Part shown: positions 16,719 through 25,315 of the stretch, one piece after another | Layout: each line of letters begins with the position of its first letter | How positions within the stretch are numbered: position 1 is the stretch's first letter | From: Streptomyces sp. RFCAC02 | GTDB taxonomy: Bacteria > Actinomycetota > Actinomycetes > Streptomycetales > Streptomycetaceae | Length of the DNA: 64,000 nt | Direction: 5' to 3' | Assembly: GCF_004193175.1 (NCBI RefSeq) | Contig: NZ_SAUH01000001.1 | Coordinates: 4,435,501 to 4,499,500, forward strand | The notes under the pieces: generated by a model | Seen by the model: only the letters and a program-made list of their open reading frames with translations | Told to the model about the DNA's origin: nothing | Databases searched by the model: none | Made by a program: the position numbers and the translations under genes

Positions 16719-17633
16719 TTACAGGTTGCTCGCATAGAAGCTGGTGAGTCGTTCGACGGCAGCGTCGACGTATTCGGGTTCGTCGTACATCTCGTAGTGG
16801 CCGGCGCCGTCGATCACCATGAGGTCGAAGGGGTCAGGGGCCAGCTTCCACAGCTGCATGCCGGTGTCGTAGGAGCCGGTGTTGCCGATGCGTCCGGCGA
16901 GGATGACCTGGAGTGGCTGGGTCATGAGCCGATCGGCCAGGTGGAACGCGTCGTAGCCCAGCAGAAGGGAGTCGCTGCGCAAGAGGCGCCGGTTCGTGGA
17001 GTGTTCGTTGCCGCCGCGCTCGGTGCGGTAGTAGGTGACGGCCTGAGTGGTGTCGATGTCGGTCAGGCCCGCTGTCGTGGCGTCCTCCAGGGTGTCGGGC
17101 AGCCAGTTCACGCGGGTCGTCTCGCCGGAGCTGGCCTCTTCGGTCCGTGCGTCCGCGAGGGCGTCGAGTGCTGCGGCCGGACCGCCGGGGGAGAAGCTGC
17201 GGAACGCGGCGCCGATGTTGACGGGGACGACCGTGCCGACCGCCTTGATGCGGTGGTCCGTGCGAGCGGTGTGCACGGCGTAGCCGCCACCGGCGCAGAT
17301 GCCGAGGACGCCGATGCGCTGCGGGTCGATGCCGGGGGTCGTGGTGAGCACGTCGATGGCGTAGGAGATGTCCTCACCTCGGCGGTAGGGGTCTTCGAGG
17401 TCGCGGGGCTCGCCCTCGCTCCGACCCTGGTGGGCGGGGTCGAGGACGAGCGCCGCGATGCCGCGGGCGGCGAGACGGGAGGCGTAATGGGCGCCGATCT
17501 GCTCCTTCACGCTGCTGCCCGGGGTGGAGAGCACCACGGCGCGCAGCGGTGCGCCGCTGTCGGCGTCGTCGGGCAGGTGGAGGTCCGCGGCGAGGTTGAT
17601 GGGGCCGCGCGGGATCGTGAGGTGCTCGAGCAT
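16719..17633 (-). CDS. Alpha/beta hydrolase with Cys in the nucleophile elbow
   Basis: 304 residues. Alpha/beta-hydrolase fold: VVLSTPGSSVKEQIG, LDPAHQGRSEG, then the elbow GVLGICAGGGYAV where the usual Ser is Cys (GxCxG), as in dienelactone-hydrolase and YcjY-like families, and VIDGAGHYEMY with the catalytic His. Substrate unknown. ATG 17633 has AAGGAAG upstream; an in-frame extension to 17726 runs across the operator. Divergent from the MarR gene, likely repressed by it. Confidence 0.85.
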   Translation of the reverse strand: MLEHLTIPRGPINLAADLHLPDDADSGAPLRAVVLSTPGSSVKEQIGAHYASRLAARGIAALVLDPAHQGRSEGEPRDLEDPYRRGEDISYAIDVLTTTPGIDPQRIGVLGICAGGGYAVHTARTDHRIKAVGTVVPVNIGAAFRSFSPGGPAAALDALADARTEEASSGETTRVNWLPDTLEDATTAGLTDIDTTQAVTYYRTERGGNEHSTNRRLLRSDSLLLGYDAFHLADRLMTQPLQVILAGRIGNTGSYDTGMQLWKLAPDPFDLMVIDGAGHYEMYDEPEYVDAAVERLTSFYASNL

Positions 17634-17674
17634 GCCTGGCTTCCTTCGTGAGATGGTTGTTCCATAGGAGTCCA

Positions 17675-17695
17675 GTACAAGGCATCGTATTGTAC
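17675..17695. promoter_or_regulatory. Inverted-repeat operator of the MarR/hydrolase pair
   Basis: GTACAA-N9-TTGTAC, a 6-9-6 inverted repeat in an unusually AT-rich stretch between the two divergent starts. A further CTGTAC half-site lies near 17714. Confidence 0.6.
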
Positions 17696-17741
17696 GACCT
17701 GAAACTAATACGAAACTGTACCGCATGGGTGGAGGGGTCGC

Positions 17742-18155
17742 ATGTCAGTCGACGGGGCGCGGCTGTGGACGCTGAACCAGCGGCTGCTGGGCGTTGTGAT
17801 GGACGCCTGCACGGGGGAGCTGACCGAGCTCGGTCTGGAGACGAAGGAGTTCTTCGTCCTGGCCGAGGTGGAGGCATCGCCGTACCCGGCCGGGATCGCG
17901 ACGGCACTGCTGCTCCCCAAAGCGAGCGTGACCGTCTACGTCCGCAACCTCGTCGCCAAGGGGTTCATCCGGCGCGAGATCGACGACGCGGACCTGCGGC
18001 GTCACCGGCTCGTACTGACTGCTGAGGGCACAGAGGCGCGGGATCGTGCACTTGCGGCGCTCGCGGCGGAGTACGACCGCAGGCTGGCGCGGATCACTCC
18101 GCAGGACCGCACCGAACTGCAGCGCATTCTCCAGGAGATGCTCTCGCCCGCATGA
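17742..18155 (+). CDS. MarR-family transcriptional regulator
   Basis: 137 residues. Winged helix: ELTELGLETKEFFVLAEVEASPYPAG, then ALLLPKASVTVYVRNLVAKGFIRREIDDADLRRHRLVLTAEG, where the D-D-R-R wing is characteristic of MarR. ATG 17742 with GGAGGGG upstream. It probably represses the divergent hydrolase gene through the palindrome between them. Inside the tRNA-linked island. Confidence 0.88.
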   Translation: MSVDGARLWTLNQRLLGVVMDACTGELTELGLETKEFFVLAEVEASPYPAGIATALLLPKASVTVYVRNLVAKGFIRREIDDADLRRHRLVLTAEGTEARDRALAALAAEYDRRLARITPQDRTELQRILQEMLSPA

Positions 18156-18288
18156 GTCCATGGTCACGAGCGGTTCGCCTGCCCGGTGGACCCCTCCGGT
18201 CAGAGCAATGGAGCAACTGCTCGCCGAGCACATCGATGTGACGGCTCGGTACGCCTGCGCAAGCCCTGAGCAGCGTGATCAAGGTCAT

Positions 18289-18489
18289 GCCACGGCGCCC
18301 CGAGATCAACCCTCGGGGCGCTGCTTATGTGCGAAGAATGAAGAGAATGTCCGATCCCGCGAATAGCCCACGGGACGTGTCCCAAGACTGCTTTTCGCGG
18401 CACTCGGCTGCACATGACCGACGCTGAAGGGTCGGTCCATCGGTGCTGGTCGGGAGCGCTTTTCAGCGCCCGATCCGGAGTGCCCCCGG
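18289..18489. repeat. Proximal direct repeat (att-like), copy B, overlapping the tRNA-Arg 3' end
   Basis: Counterpart of 15495-15703. It includes the last 9 bases of tRNA-Arg plus 192 bp of its 3' flank. The interval from the end of copy A to the end of copy B is 2786 bp, the size of the putative island. Confidence 0.8.
18295..18321. terminator. Hairpin downstream of tRNA-Arg and of the MarR gene
   Basis: GCGCCCCGAG (18295-18304) pairs with CTCGGGGCGC (18312-18321), loop ATCAACC. It can serve both converging transcripts. Same structure as at 15501-15527. Confidence 0.55.
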
Positions 18490-18552
18490 CAGGATTCGAA
18501 CCTGCGCACACGGCTCCGGAGGCCGTTGCTCTATCCCCTGAGCTACGGGGGC
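18481..18552 (-). tRNA. tRNA-Arg, anticodon CCG
   Basis: 72 bases. Acceptor stem GCCCCCG/CGGGGGC with discriminator A, D arm GCTC..GAGC, anticodon arm ACGGC-CTCCGGA-GCCGT giving anticodon CCG (codon CGG), and T arm GCAGG-TTCGAAT-CCTGC. CCA is not encoded. Its 3' end is the junction of the island. Confidence 0.95.
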
Positions 18553-18708
18553 CTCGTCGTTCCTTGCGGTGCGACGGGAAGAACCCTACCAGCTTCCCGT
18601 GGTGCCTCCGCACCGTGATTCCGTACGCGGGTGCGGGGCGCGGCACTGACGGGTGGGAGTTGGCGGAACGCCCGGACGGCGGGGGAGTGGCGCGCTTACG
18701 CTGGCTGT

Positions 18709-19107
18709 GTGCCATGCGCTCCGGGGCGGGTCCTTGTCGTGGACGACAGTCAGGTGATCCGGCAGTTGATCAGGATCAACCTCGAACTCGACGGGTTCGA
18801 GGTCATGACCGCCGCCGACGGCGCCGCCTGTCTCGAGGCCGTGCACGACTTCCGGCCCGATGTCATCACCCTCGACCTCGCCATGCCCCGGCTCGACGGG
18901 TCGCGGACCGTGGACCGGCTGCGGCTCGACCCCCGCACCGTGTGGATCCCGCTCGTCGTCGTCAGCGCCAGCGCCGGCGGGGCGCTCGCGGTGCCCGTCG
19001 GGGTCGACGCGGTCGTGGCCAAGCCGTTCGAGCCGAGCGACCTCGTGGGCCTCGTGCGGACGCTGTGCGCGGAGGGCCGTCCGGCCTCTCGTACGCTTGC
19101 TCCATGA
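18709..19107 (+). CDS. Single-domain response regulator (receiver only)
   Basis: 132 residues. Receiver fold: VLVVDDSQVIRQLIRINLELDG with the acidic pair, VITLDLAMPRLDG with the phosphorylatable Asp, VVSASAG, and VVAKPF with the conserved Lys. No output domain and no kinase nearby. TACGCT at 18697-18702 ends 6 nt before the GTG, so the message is probably leaderless. The stop overlaps the start of the NrtL gene (ATGA). Confidence 0.88.
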   Translation: MPCAPGRVLVVDDSQVIRQLIRINLELDGFEVMTAADGAACLEAVHDFRPDVITLDLAMPRLDGSRTVDRLRLDPRTVWIPLVVVSASAGGALAVPVGVDAVVAKPFEPSDLVGLVRTLCAEGRPASRTLAP

Positions 19108-19862
19108 CCCCCGCCCAGCTCTCCGCCGTCCTCCTGCGCACCGCGCGGGACGGGTACGGCGTCGACGCCGGGCAGGAGTGGGTCGCCCTGCGGCGCGCGC
19201 CGCACGGGCGCGGCGGCTGGGCCACGCCCCTCGCGCTGCGGCTCGCGCGCGAGGCCGGGAGGCCGGCCGCCGCCGTCGCCCGTGACCTGCGGGAACGGCT
19301 GCTGCACGTGCCCGGTGTGCGGGCCGTCGAGATCAGCGGCGGCGGATTCCTGAACGTCGAGGTCGACGACGCCGGCGCCGCCCTCGTCGCGGAGATCCTC
19401 GCCCGCCCCCGCCCGCCGGTCCTCCTCGAGGACCCCGCCCGCGACGCCGCCCGCTGGGCCGACGCCACCGGTGGCGACCGGGACGATCCCGCCCTCCTCG
19501 TCCAGCGCGAGGACAACCCCCTCTTCCGCGTCCGTCACGCCCACGCCCGCGCCGCCGCCATCGGCCGTGCCGCGCGCCTCCTCGGGTTCGCGGCCGAGCC
19601 AGGGGCCGCGCCGCCGGGCACCGGGGCGGAGAAGGCGCTCCTCGCGCTGCTGGGCGAACGGCCCCCCGCCCGCCCCGCCACCTGGCTCGACGCGGTGGCG
19701 CGCGCCTTCGCCGACACCGGGCACGGGCACGCGGCGCTGCCCCTCGGCGACGAGAAACCCGGGGCCGTCCACCGCGCCCGGCTGGCCCTCGCCCTGGCCA
19801 CCGGGACGGTGCTCGCCGACGGCCTGCACCGCCTGGGCATCAGCGCGCCCGATCACGTGTGA
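19104..19862 (+). CDS. nrtL: ArgS-related anticodon-binding protein (NrtL-like)
   Basis: 252 residues. The N-terminal part resembles the additional domain of arginyl-tRNA synthetase ([22 protein letters not shown]). The C-terminal part is a DALR helix bundle ([24 protein letters not shown] and the end [16 protein letters not shown]). The HIGH/KMSKS catalytic core is missing, so it cannot charge tRNA. The name NrtL is used for this actinobacterial family; its role is unknown to me. It follows the receiver gene with a 4-nt overlap and lies 550 bp from tRNA-Arg. Confidence 0.82.
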   Translation: MTPAQLSAVLLRTARDGYGVDAGQEWVALRRAPHGRGGWATPLALRLAREAGRPAAAVARDLRERLLHVPGVRAVEISGGGFLNVEVDDAGAALVAEILARPRPPVLLEDPARDAARWADATGGDRDDPALLVQREDNPLFRVRHAHARAAAIGRAARLLGFAAEPGAAPPGTGAEKALLALLGERPPARPATWLDAVARAFADTGHGHAALPLGDEKPGAVHRARLALALATGTVLADGLHRLGISAPDHV

Positions 19863-19881
19863 GATCCGAGAGAGAAGACCC

Positions 19882-21273
19882 ATGAGCCGTTCCGCCCACC
19901 CCGCGGGGCCTCGTCACGCCGACGTCCTGCCCGAAGGCCACTACGCGGCGCCGCCCGCCGACCTCAACGGCCTCGACCCCAAGGTGTGGTCCCGCACCGT
20001 GGAGCGCGGCGCCGACGGCGAGGTCCGCGTCGGCGGCGTCCCCGTGCGGACGCTGGCCGCCGAGCAGGGCACGCCCGCCTACGTCCTGGACGAGGCGGAC
20101 TTCCGCGCCCGCTGCCGGGCCTGGCGCGACGCGTTCGGCGACGGCGCCGACGTGTACTACGCGGGCAAGGCGTTCCTGTCGCGGGCCGTCGTCAGGTGGC
20201 TGCGCGAGGAGGGCCTGAACCTCGACGTCTGCTCCGGCGGCGAACTCGCCACCGCCCTCTCCGGCGGCATGCCGCCCGCGCGCATCGCGCTGCACGGCAA
20301 CAACAAGTCGGCCGCCGAGATCGACCGCGCGGTCGGCGCCGGTGTCGGCCACATCGTGCTGGACTCCCTGCAGGAGATCGAGCGGGTGGCCGCGGCCGCC
20401 GCGCGCCACGGGGTGCGGCAGCGGGTCCTGATCCGGGTGACGGTGGGCGTCGAGGCGCACACGCACGAGTTCATCGCGACGGCGCACGAGGACCAGAAGT
20501 TCGGCCTGGCGCTGGCCGACGGCACCGCGGCGGAGGCCGTCCGCAGGACGCTGGCGCACGAGAGCCTCGACCTGGCCGGGCTGCACTCCCACATCGGTTC
20601 GCAGATCTTCGACATGGCGGGCTTCGAGGTGGCGGCGCGCCGCGTCGTGGGGCTGCTGGCCGAGATCCGCGACGAGCACGGCACCGAGCTGCCCGAGGTG
20701 GACCTCGGCGGCGGCCTCGGCATCGCGTACACCTCCGACGACGACCCGGCCGAGCCGCAGGAGATCGCGAAGACCCTCGCCGACATCCTGGCCCGCGAGT
20801 GCGCGGGCGCCGGGCTCGCCGTGCCGCGGCTCTCGGTGGAGCCGGGCCGCGCCATCGTGGGGCCGACGGCGTTCCTGCTGTACGAGGTCGGCACGGTGAA
20901 GCCGCTCTCCGGCCTGCGGACGTACGTCAGCGTCGACGGCGGCATGTCCGACAACATCCGCACCGCCCTGTACGACGCCGAGTACTCCGTGGCGCTGGTG
21001 TCGCGCGCCTCCACGGCCGAGCCGATGCTCGTGCGCGTGGTCGGGAAGCACTGCGAGAGCGGCGACATCGTCGTGCGGGACGCGTACCTGCCCTCCGACC
21101 TGGCGCCGGGCGACCTGATCGCGGTACCGGCGACCGGCGCGTACTGCCGCTCCATGGCGAGCAACTACAACCACACCCCGCGCCCGCCGGTGGTGGCCGT
21201 CGCCGGCGGCGAGTCCCGCGTCATCGTGCGGCGCGAGACGGAGGACGACCTGCTGGCGCTCGACGTCGGCTGA
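19882..21273 (+). CDS. lysA: Diaminopimelate decarboxylase
   Basis: 463 residues. Fold-type III PLP enzyme making L-lysine from meso-diaminopimelate. The PLP lysine is Lys96 in [18 protein letters not shown], the glycine loop [14 protein letters not shown] and CESGD are all in place. ATG 19882 follows a short AGAGAAG site, 19 bp after nrtL. First of the aspartate-family genes here. Confidence 0.96.
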   Translation: MSRSAHPAGPRHADVLPEGHYAAPPADLNGLDPKVWSRTVERGADGEVRVGGVPVRTLAAEQGTPAYVLDEADFRARCRAWRDAFGDGADVYYAGKAFLSRAVVRWLREEGLNLDVCSGGELATALSGGMPPARIALHGNNKSAAEIDRAVGAGVGHIVLDSLQEIERVAAAAARHGVRQRVLIRVTVGVEAHTHEFIATAHEDQKFGLALADGTAAEAVRRTLAHESLDLAGLHSHIGSQIFDMAGFEVAARRVVGLLAEIRDEHGTELPEVDLGGGLGIAYTSDDDPAEPQEIAKTLADILARECAGAGLAVPRLSVEPGRAIVGPTAFLLYEVGTVKPLSGLRTYVSVDGGMSDNIRTALYDAEYSVALVSRASTAEPMLVRVVGKHCESGDIVVRDAYLPSDLAPGDLIAVPATGAYCRSMASNYNHTPRPPVVAVAGGESRVIVRRETEDDLLALDVG

Positions 21274-21373
21274 CGGTGGCGGGTCTGTCGTCCGCATACT
21301 GAACGGAAGAAAGGATTTCCGGTCCCGGAGGCGAGACTGGACACTCCTTGCGATAGCTGAGAGGCGAAGTCGA

Positions 21374-22666
21374 ATGGTGCGTAGCCGTCCGCTGAAGGTG
21401 GCGCTGCTGGGGTGCGGGGTCGTGGGCTCCCAGGTGGCCCGCCTGATGACGACGCACGCCGACGACCTCGCCGCCCGGATCGGCGCGCCGGTCGAACTGG
21501 CCGGTGTCGCCGTCCGCCGCCCCGCGAAGGTCCGCGGCGACCTCCCGCCCGGGCTGGTCACGACCGACGCCGCGGGGCTCGTCGGCCGGGGCGACATCGA
21601 TGTCGTGGTCGAGCTGATCGGCGGCATCGAGCCGGCCAGGAGCCTCATCACCGCCGCGTTCGAGAACGGCGCGGGCGTCGTCACGGCGAACAAGGCGCTG
21701 CTCGCGCAGGACGGGCCGACGCTGCACGCCGCGGCGGCGGCCCACGGCGCCGACCTGTACTTCGAGGCGTCCGTCGCCGGCGCGATCCCGCTGCTGCGGC
21801 CGCTGCGCGAGTCCCTCGCCGGCGACACGGTCAACCGCGTCCTCGGCATCGTGAACGGCACCACGAACTTCATCCTCGACCGCATGGACTCCACCGGCGC
21901 GAGCTACGGCGACGCGCTGGAGGAGGCCACCGCGCTCGGCTACGCGGAGGCCGACCCGACCGCCGACGTCGAGGGCTTCGACGCGGCGGCGAAGGCCGCG
22001 ATCCTCTCCGGCATCGCCTTCCACAGCCGCGTCGCCCTGGACGACGTGCACCGGGAGGGCATCACCGAGGTGACGGCCGCCGACATCGCGAGCGCCCGCC
22101 GCATGGGGTGCACGGTGAAACTCCTCGCGATCTGCGAGCGCGCGCAGGACGGCCGCTCCGTCACCGCCCGCGTGCACCCGGCGATGATCCCGCTGACGCA
22201 CCCGCTGGCGTCCGTCCGCGAGGCGTACAACGCGGTCTTCGTCGAGGCGGAGGCGGCCGGGCAGCTCATGTTCTACGGCCCGGGCGCCGGCGGTGTGCCG
22301 ACGGCGTCCGCGGTCCTCGGCGACCTGGTCGCCGCCTGCCGCAACAAGATCGGCGGCGGGCGCGGCCCCGGCGAGTCGGCGTACGCGGCGCTGCCCGTCG
22401 GCCCGATGGGCGAGGTCGTCACGCGGTACCACATCAGCCTCGACGTGAGCGACAAGCCGGGCGTCCTCGCCCAGGTCGCGACCGTCTTCGCCGGTCAGGG
22501 CGTGTCGATCGACACCGTGCGGCAGACCGGCAAGGACGGCGAGGCGCAGCTCGTCGTCGTCACGCACCGGGCGCCGGACGCGGCGCTCGTCGCGACCGTC
22601 GAGGCGCTGCGCAGACTGGACTCCGTCCACGGGGTCGCCAGCATCATGCGGGTCGAGGGCGAGTAG
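21374..22666 (+). CDS. hom: Homoserine dehydrogenase
   Basis: 430 residues. NAD(P) site [12 protein letters not shown] at 9-20, central NGTTNFIL and GLAAKAAIL-type region ([12 protein letters not shown]), and a C-terminal ACT domain ([28 protein letters not shown]) that usually confers threonine feedback inhibition. It converts aspartate semialdehyde to homoserine for threonine and methionine. ATG 21374 with GAGAGGCGAAG. The 100-bp gap before it may contain a promoter. Confidence 0.96.
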   Translation: MVRSRPLKVALLGCGVVGSQVARLMTTHADDLAARIGAPVELAGVAVRRPAKVRGDLPPGLVTTDAAGLVGRGDIDVVVELIGGIEPARSLITAAFENGAGVVTANKALLAQDGPTLHAAAAAHGADLYFEASVAGAIPLLRPLRESLAGDTVNRVLGIVNGTTNFILDRMDSTGASYGDALEEATALGYAEADPTADVEGFDAAAKAAILSGIAFHSRVALDDVHREGITEVTAADIASARRMGCTVKLLAICERAQDGRSVTARVHPAMIPLTHPLASVREAYNAVFVEAEAAGQLMFYGPGAGGVPTASAVLGDLVAACRNKIGGGRGPGESAYAALPVGPMGEVVTRYHISLDVSDKPGVLAQVATVFAGQGVSIDTVRQTGKDGEAQLVVVTHRAPDAALVATVEALRRLDSVHGVASIMRVEGE

Positions 22667-22710
22667 CGCCGCGCACGCACCGTGATCGCACACAGAAGGA
22701 CACGATTGTC

Positions 22711-23793
22711 ATGAAGTCACCCGTCATGTCCGCCACCAGCCGTCAGTGGCGGGGTGTCATCGAGGAGTACCGGGACCGGCTGCCGGTGACGTCCGAGACG
22801 CCCGTGGTGACCCTGCGTGAGGGCGGTACGCCGCTGGTGCCCGCCCAGGTCCTCTCCGAGCGCACCGGGTGCGAGGTCCACCTGAAGGTCGAGGGCGCGA
22901 ACCCGACCGGTTCCTTCAAGGACCGGGGCATGACCATGGCCATCACGAAGGCCAAGGAGGAGGGCGCGCGCGCCGTCATCTGCGCCTCCACCGGCAACAC
23001 GTCCGCCTCCGCCGCCGCGTACGCGGTGCGCGCCGGCATGGTGTGCGCGGTGCTCGTCCCGCAGGGGAAGATCGCCCTCGGCAAGATGGGCCAGGCCCTG
23101 GTGCACGGCGCCCGCATCCTCCAGGTCGACGGCAACTTCGACGACTGCCTGACGCTGGCGCGCGGCCTGTCCGAGAAGTACCCGGTGGCGCTCGTCAACT
23201 CGGTGAACCCGGTGCGCATCGAGGGCCAGAAGACAGCGGCCTTCGAGATCGTCGACATGCTCGGCGACGCCCCCGACATCCATGTCCTGCCGGTCGGCAA
23301 CGCGGGCAACATCACGGCGTACTGGAAGGGCTACCGCGAGTACGCGGCCGACGGCCCGGCGACCCGCACCCCCCGCATGTGGGGCTACCAGGCGTCCGGC
23401 GCGGCCCCGATCGTGCGCGGCGAGCCGGTGAAGGAGCCGACGACGATCGCCACGGCCATCCGCATCGGCAACCCGGCCTCCTGGGCGTACGCGGAGGCGG
23501 CCAGGGACGAGTCGGGCGGCCTGATCGACGAGGTGACGGACCGCCAGATCCTGTCGGCGTACCGGCTGTTGGCGGCCCAGGAGGGCGTCTTCGTCGAGCC
23601 CGCGTCGGCCGCGTCGGTGGCCGGTCTGCTGAAGGCGCACGAGCAGGGGCTCCTCGACCCGGGCCAGCGCGTCGTGTGCACCGTCACGGGCAACGGCCTG
23701 AAGGACCCCGACTGGGCCGTGTCCGGCGCGCCCCGCCCGATCGTCGTCCCCGTGGACGCCGACGCCGCCGCCGAGCGCCTCGGCCTGGCCTGA
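22711..23793 (+). CDS. thrC: Threonine synthase
   Basis: 360 residues. PLP enzyme converting O-phosphohomoserine to threonine. PLP Lys70 lies in [24 protein letters not shown] and [13 protein letters not shown] bind substrate phosphate and PLP phosphate. ATG 22711 with AGAAGGA; an internal ATG at 22726 is an alternative start. 44 bp after hom. Confidence 0.96.
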   Translation: MKSPVMSATSRQWRGVIEEYRDRLPVTSETPVVTLREGGTPLVPAQVLSERTGCEVHLKVEGANPTGSFKDRGMTMAITKAKEEGARAVICASTGNTSASAAAYAVRAGMVCAVLVPQGKIALGKMGQALVHGARILQVDGNFDDCLTLARGLSEKYPVALVNSVNPVRIEGQKTAAFEIVDMLGDAPDIHVLPVGNAGNITAYWKGYREYAADGPATRTPRMWGYQASGAAPIVRGEPVKEPTTIATAIRIGNPASWAYAEAARDESGGLIDEVTDRQILSAYRLLAAQEGVFVEPASAASVAGLLKAHEQGLLDPGQRVVCTVTGNGLKDPDWAVSGAPRPIVVPVDADAAAERLGLA

Positions 23794-23996
23794 TCCCCAC
23801 GCCCCGGATCCCCGCGGACGACACCGGGCGGCCCTGTATCGCGTCTGAACCTTCCTTCGATAGGCTGGTATTCGTCCCGGGGCGGTCTGCCGCCCGGGTC
23901 CCCGTCCGCGGGACGGGGGCCGGGTCCGGCGCGTCACTATCCGCCGCGCGCCCGCGGGGACGTGCCGCACATCTCACCAAGGAGAGTCATCCACCG

Positions 23997-24923
23997 ATGG
24001 CCCATCCCGCCTTCCGCGCCGCCGCAGTGCGCGTCCGTGTACCCGCGACCAGCGCGAACCTGGGTCCGGGCTTCGACGCGCTGGGGCTCGCGCTCGGGCT
24101 CTACGACGATGTCGTCGTCCGTGTCGCCGACACCGGCCTCCACCTGGACATCGCGGGCGAGGGCGCCGACACGCTGCCCCGCGACGAGGGGAACCTGCTG
24201 GTCCGCTCGCTGCGCACCGCGTTCGACGCGCTCGGCGGCCAGCCGCGCGGCCTGGAGATCGTCTGCGCCAACCGCATCCCGCACGGCCGGGGCCTCGGCT
24301 CGTCGTCCGCAGCGATCTGCGCGGGCCTGATGGCGGCCCGCGCGGTCACCACCGGCGGCGAGCACAAGATCGACGACGGTGCGCTGCTGGAGCTGGCCGC
24401 CGAGATCGAGGGCCACCCGGACAATGTCGCCGCCTGTCTCCTCGGCGGTTTCACGCTGGCCTGGGGCGAGGGCGGCGCGGTCCGCGCCGTGCGCATGGAC
24501 CCGGCGCCGGGCGTCGTGCCGGTCGTGTTCGTGCCCGCCCGTCCGCTGTCCACCGAGGCGGCCCGCGGGCTGCTGCCGAGGACCGTCCCCCATGTGGACG
24601 CCGCGGTGAACGCCGGCCGTGCCGCGCTGCTGGTCGAGGCCCTCACGCGGCGGCCGGAGCTGCTGCTGCCGGCCACCGAGGACCGCCTCCACCAGGAGTA
24701 CCGCGCGCCCGCCATGCCGGAGAGCGTCGAGCTGGTGCGCCGGCTGCGGGCGGAGGGCGTCCCCGCGGTGATCTCGGGTGCCGGGCCGACGGTCCTGGCC
24801 CTCGCCGACGACGGTCAGGCCGAGAAGGCGGCCCTGCTGGCGGGCGACGGCTGGGCGGCGAACCGGCTGGCCCTCGACGCGGCGGGGGCGAGCGTCCTCC
24901 CGCTGTCCGGAACGGCGCAGTGA
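23997..24923 (+). CDS. thrB: Homoserine kinase
   Basis: 308 residues, GHMP kinase. VRVPATSANLGPGFDALG at the N-terminus and PHGRGLGSSSAAICAG at 95-110 form the ATP loop; GHPDN and ISGAGPTVLAL are the later motifs. Phosphorylates homoserine for threonine synthase. ATG 23997 with AAGGAGAG. The 203-bp gap from thrC has TAGGCT near 23862, a possible -10 box, so thrB may have its own promoter. Confidence 0.96.
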   Translation: MAHPAFRAAAVRVRVPATSANLGPGFDALGLALGLYDDVVVRVADTGLHLDIAGEGADTLPRDEGNLLVRSLRTAFDALGGQPRGLEIVCANRIPHGRGLGSSSAAICAGLMAARAVTTGGEHKIDDGALLELAAEIEGHPDNVAACLLGGFTLAWGEGGAVRAVRMDPAPGVVPVVFVPARPLSTEAARGLLPRTVPHVDAAVNAGRAALLVEALTRRPELLLPATEDRLHQEYRAPAMPESVELVRRLRAEGVPAVISGAGPTVLALADDGQAEKAALLAGDGWAANRLALDAAGASVLPLSGTAQ

Positions 24924-25315
24924 CGCGGCCGCGCGGCCGCCCGGCGCCGCGCATCGTCACCGACGAGAGGGGGAATGAACGCGGTATCCGGTAGTGTTAA
25001 TCTCAAGTCCGCACCCACGGCCCGACGGGGCCGGTGCGGAATTCCGGGGTCCCACCTCCTGGGGCCACCTCTTCTTCCGGGAGCGCCTCCACGCATCTGC
25101 CTGAGCAGCCTGCCGGGCAGCCCCGAGCACGCTCCGGAACTGGTGCGGCGGTAGTCCGCGACCCCAACGCACCACACCATGAATCGATCTTCCGCCCCAT
25201 TCGACAGCGGGCGGAATCACCGCACCGGCCGGTCCACCGCACAGGGCCGCAGCCGGACAGCACGACCGGTCGCCGAGCCAGACAGGCCGACGTCCGCTCC
25301 AGGGAAGGACCCTTA
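24924..25315 (+). promoter_or_regulatory. Long rho leader with promoter-like box and hairpin
   Basis: 392 bp without a gene. A TAGTGT -10-like hexamer lies at 24992-24997. Just downstream TCCGCACC (25008-25015) pairs with GGTGCGGA (25033-25040), with GGCCC/GGGCC inside, a stable hairpin near the likely 5' end of the mRNA. The remaining 275 nt is unstructured at a glance and C-rich. A long leader would fit autoregulation by Rho-dependent termination, as known for rho in other bacteria; this is inference. Confidence 0.45.

Noticed and set aside
15145..18480. Complete integrative element with its own integrase
   Set aside because: No integrase, excisionase or replication gene is found between the repeats; only the att-like layout is supported.
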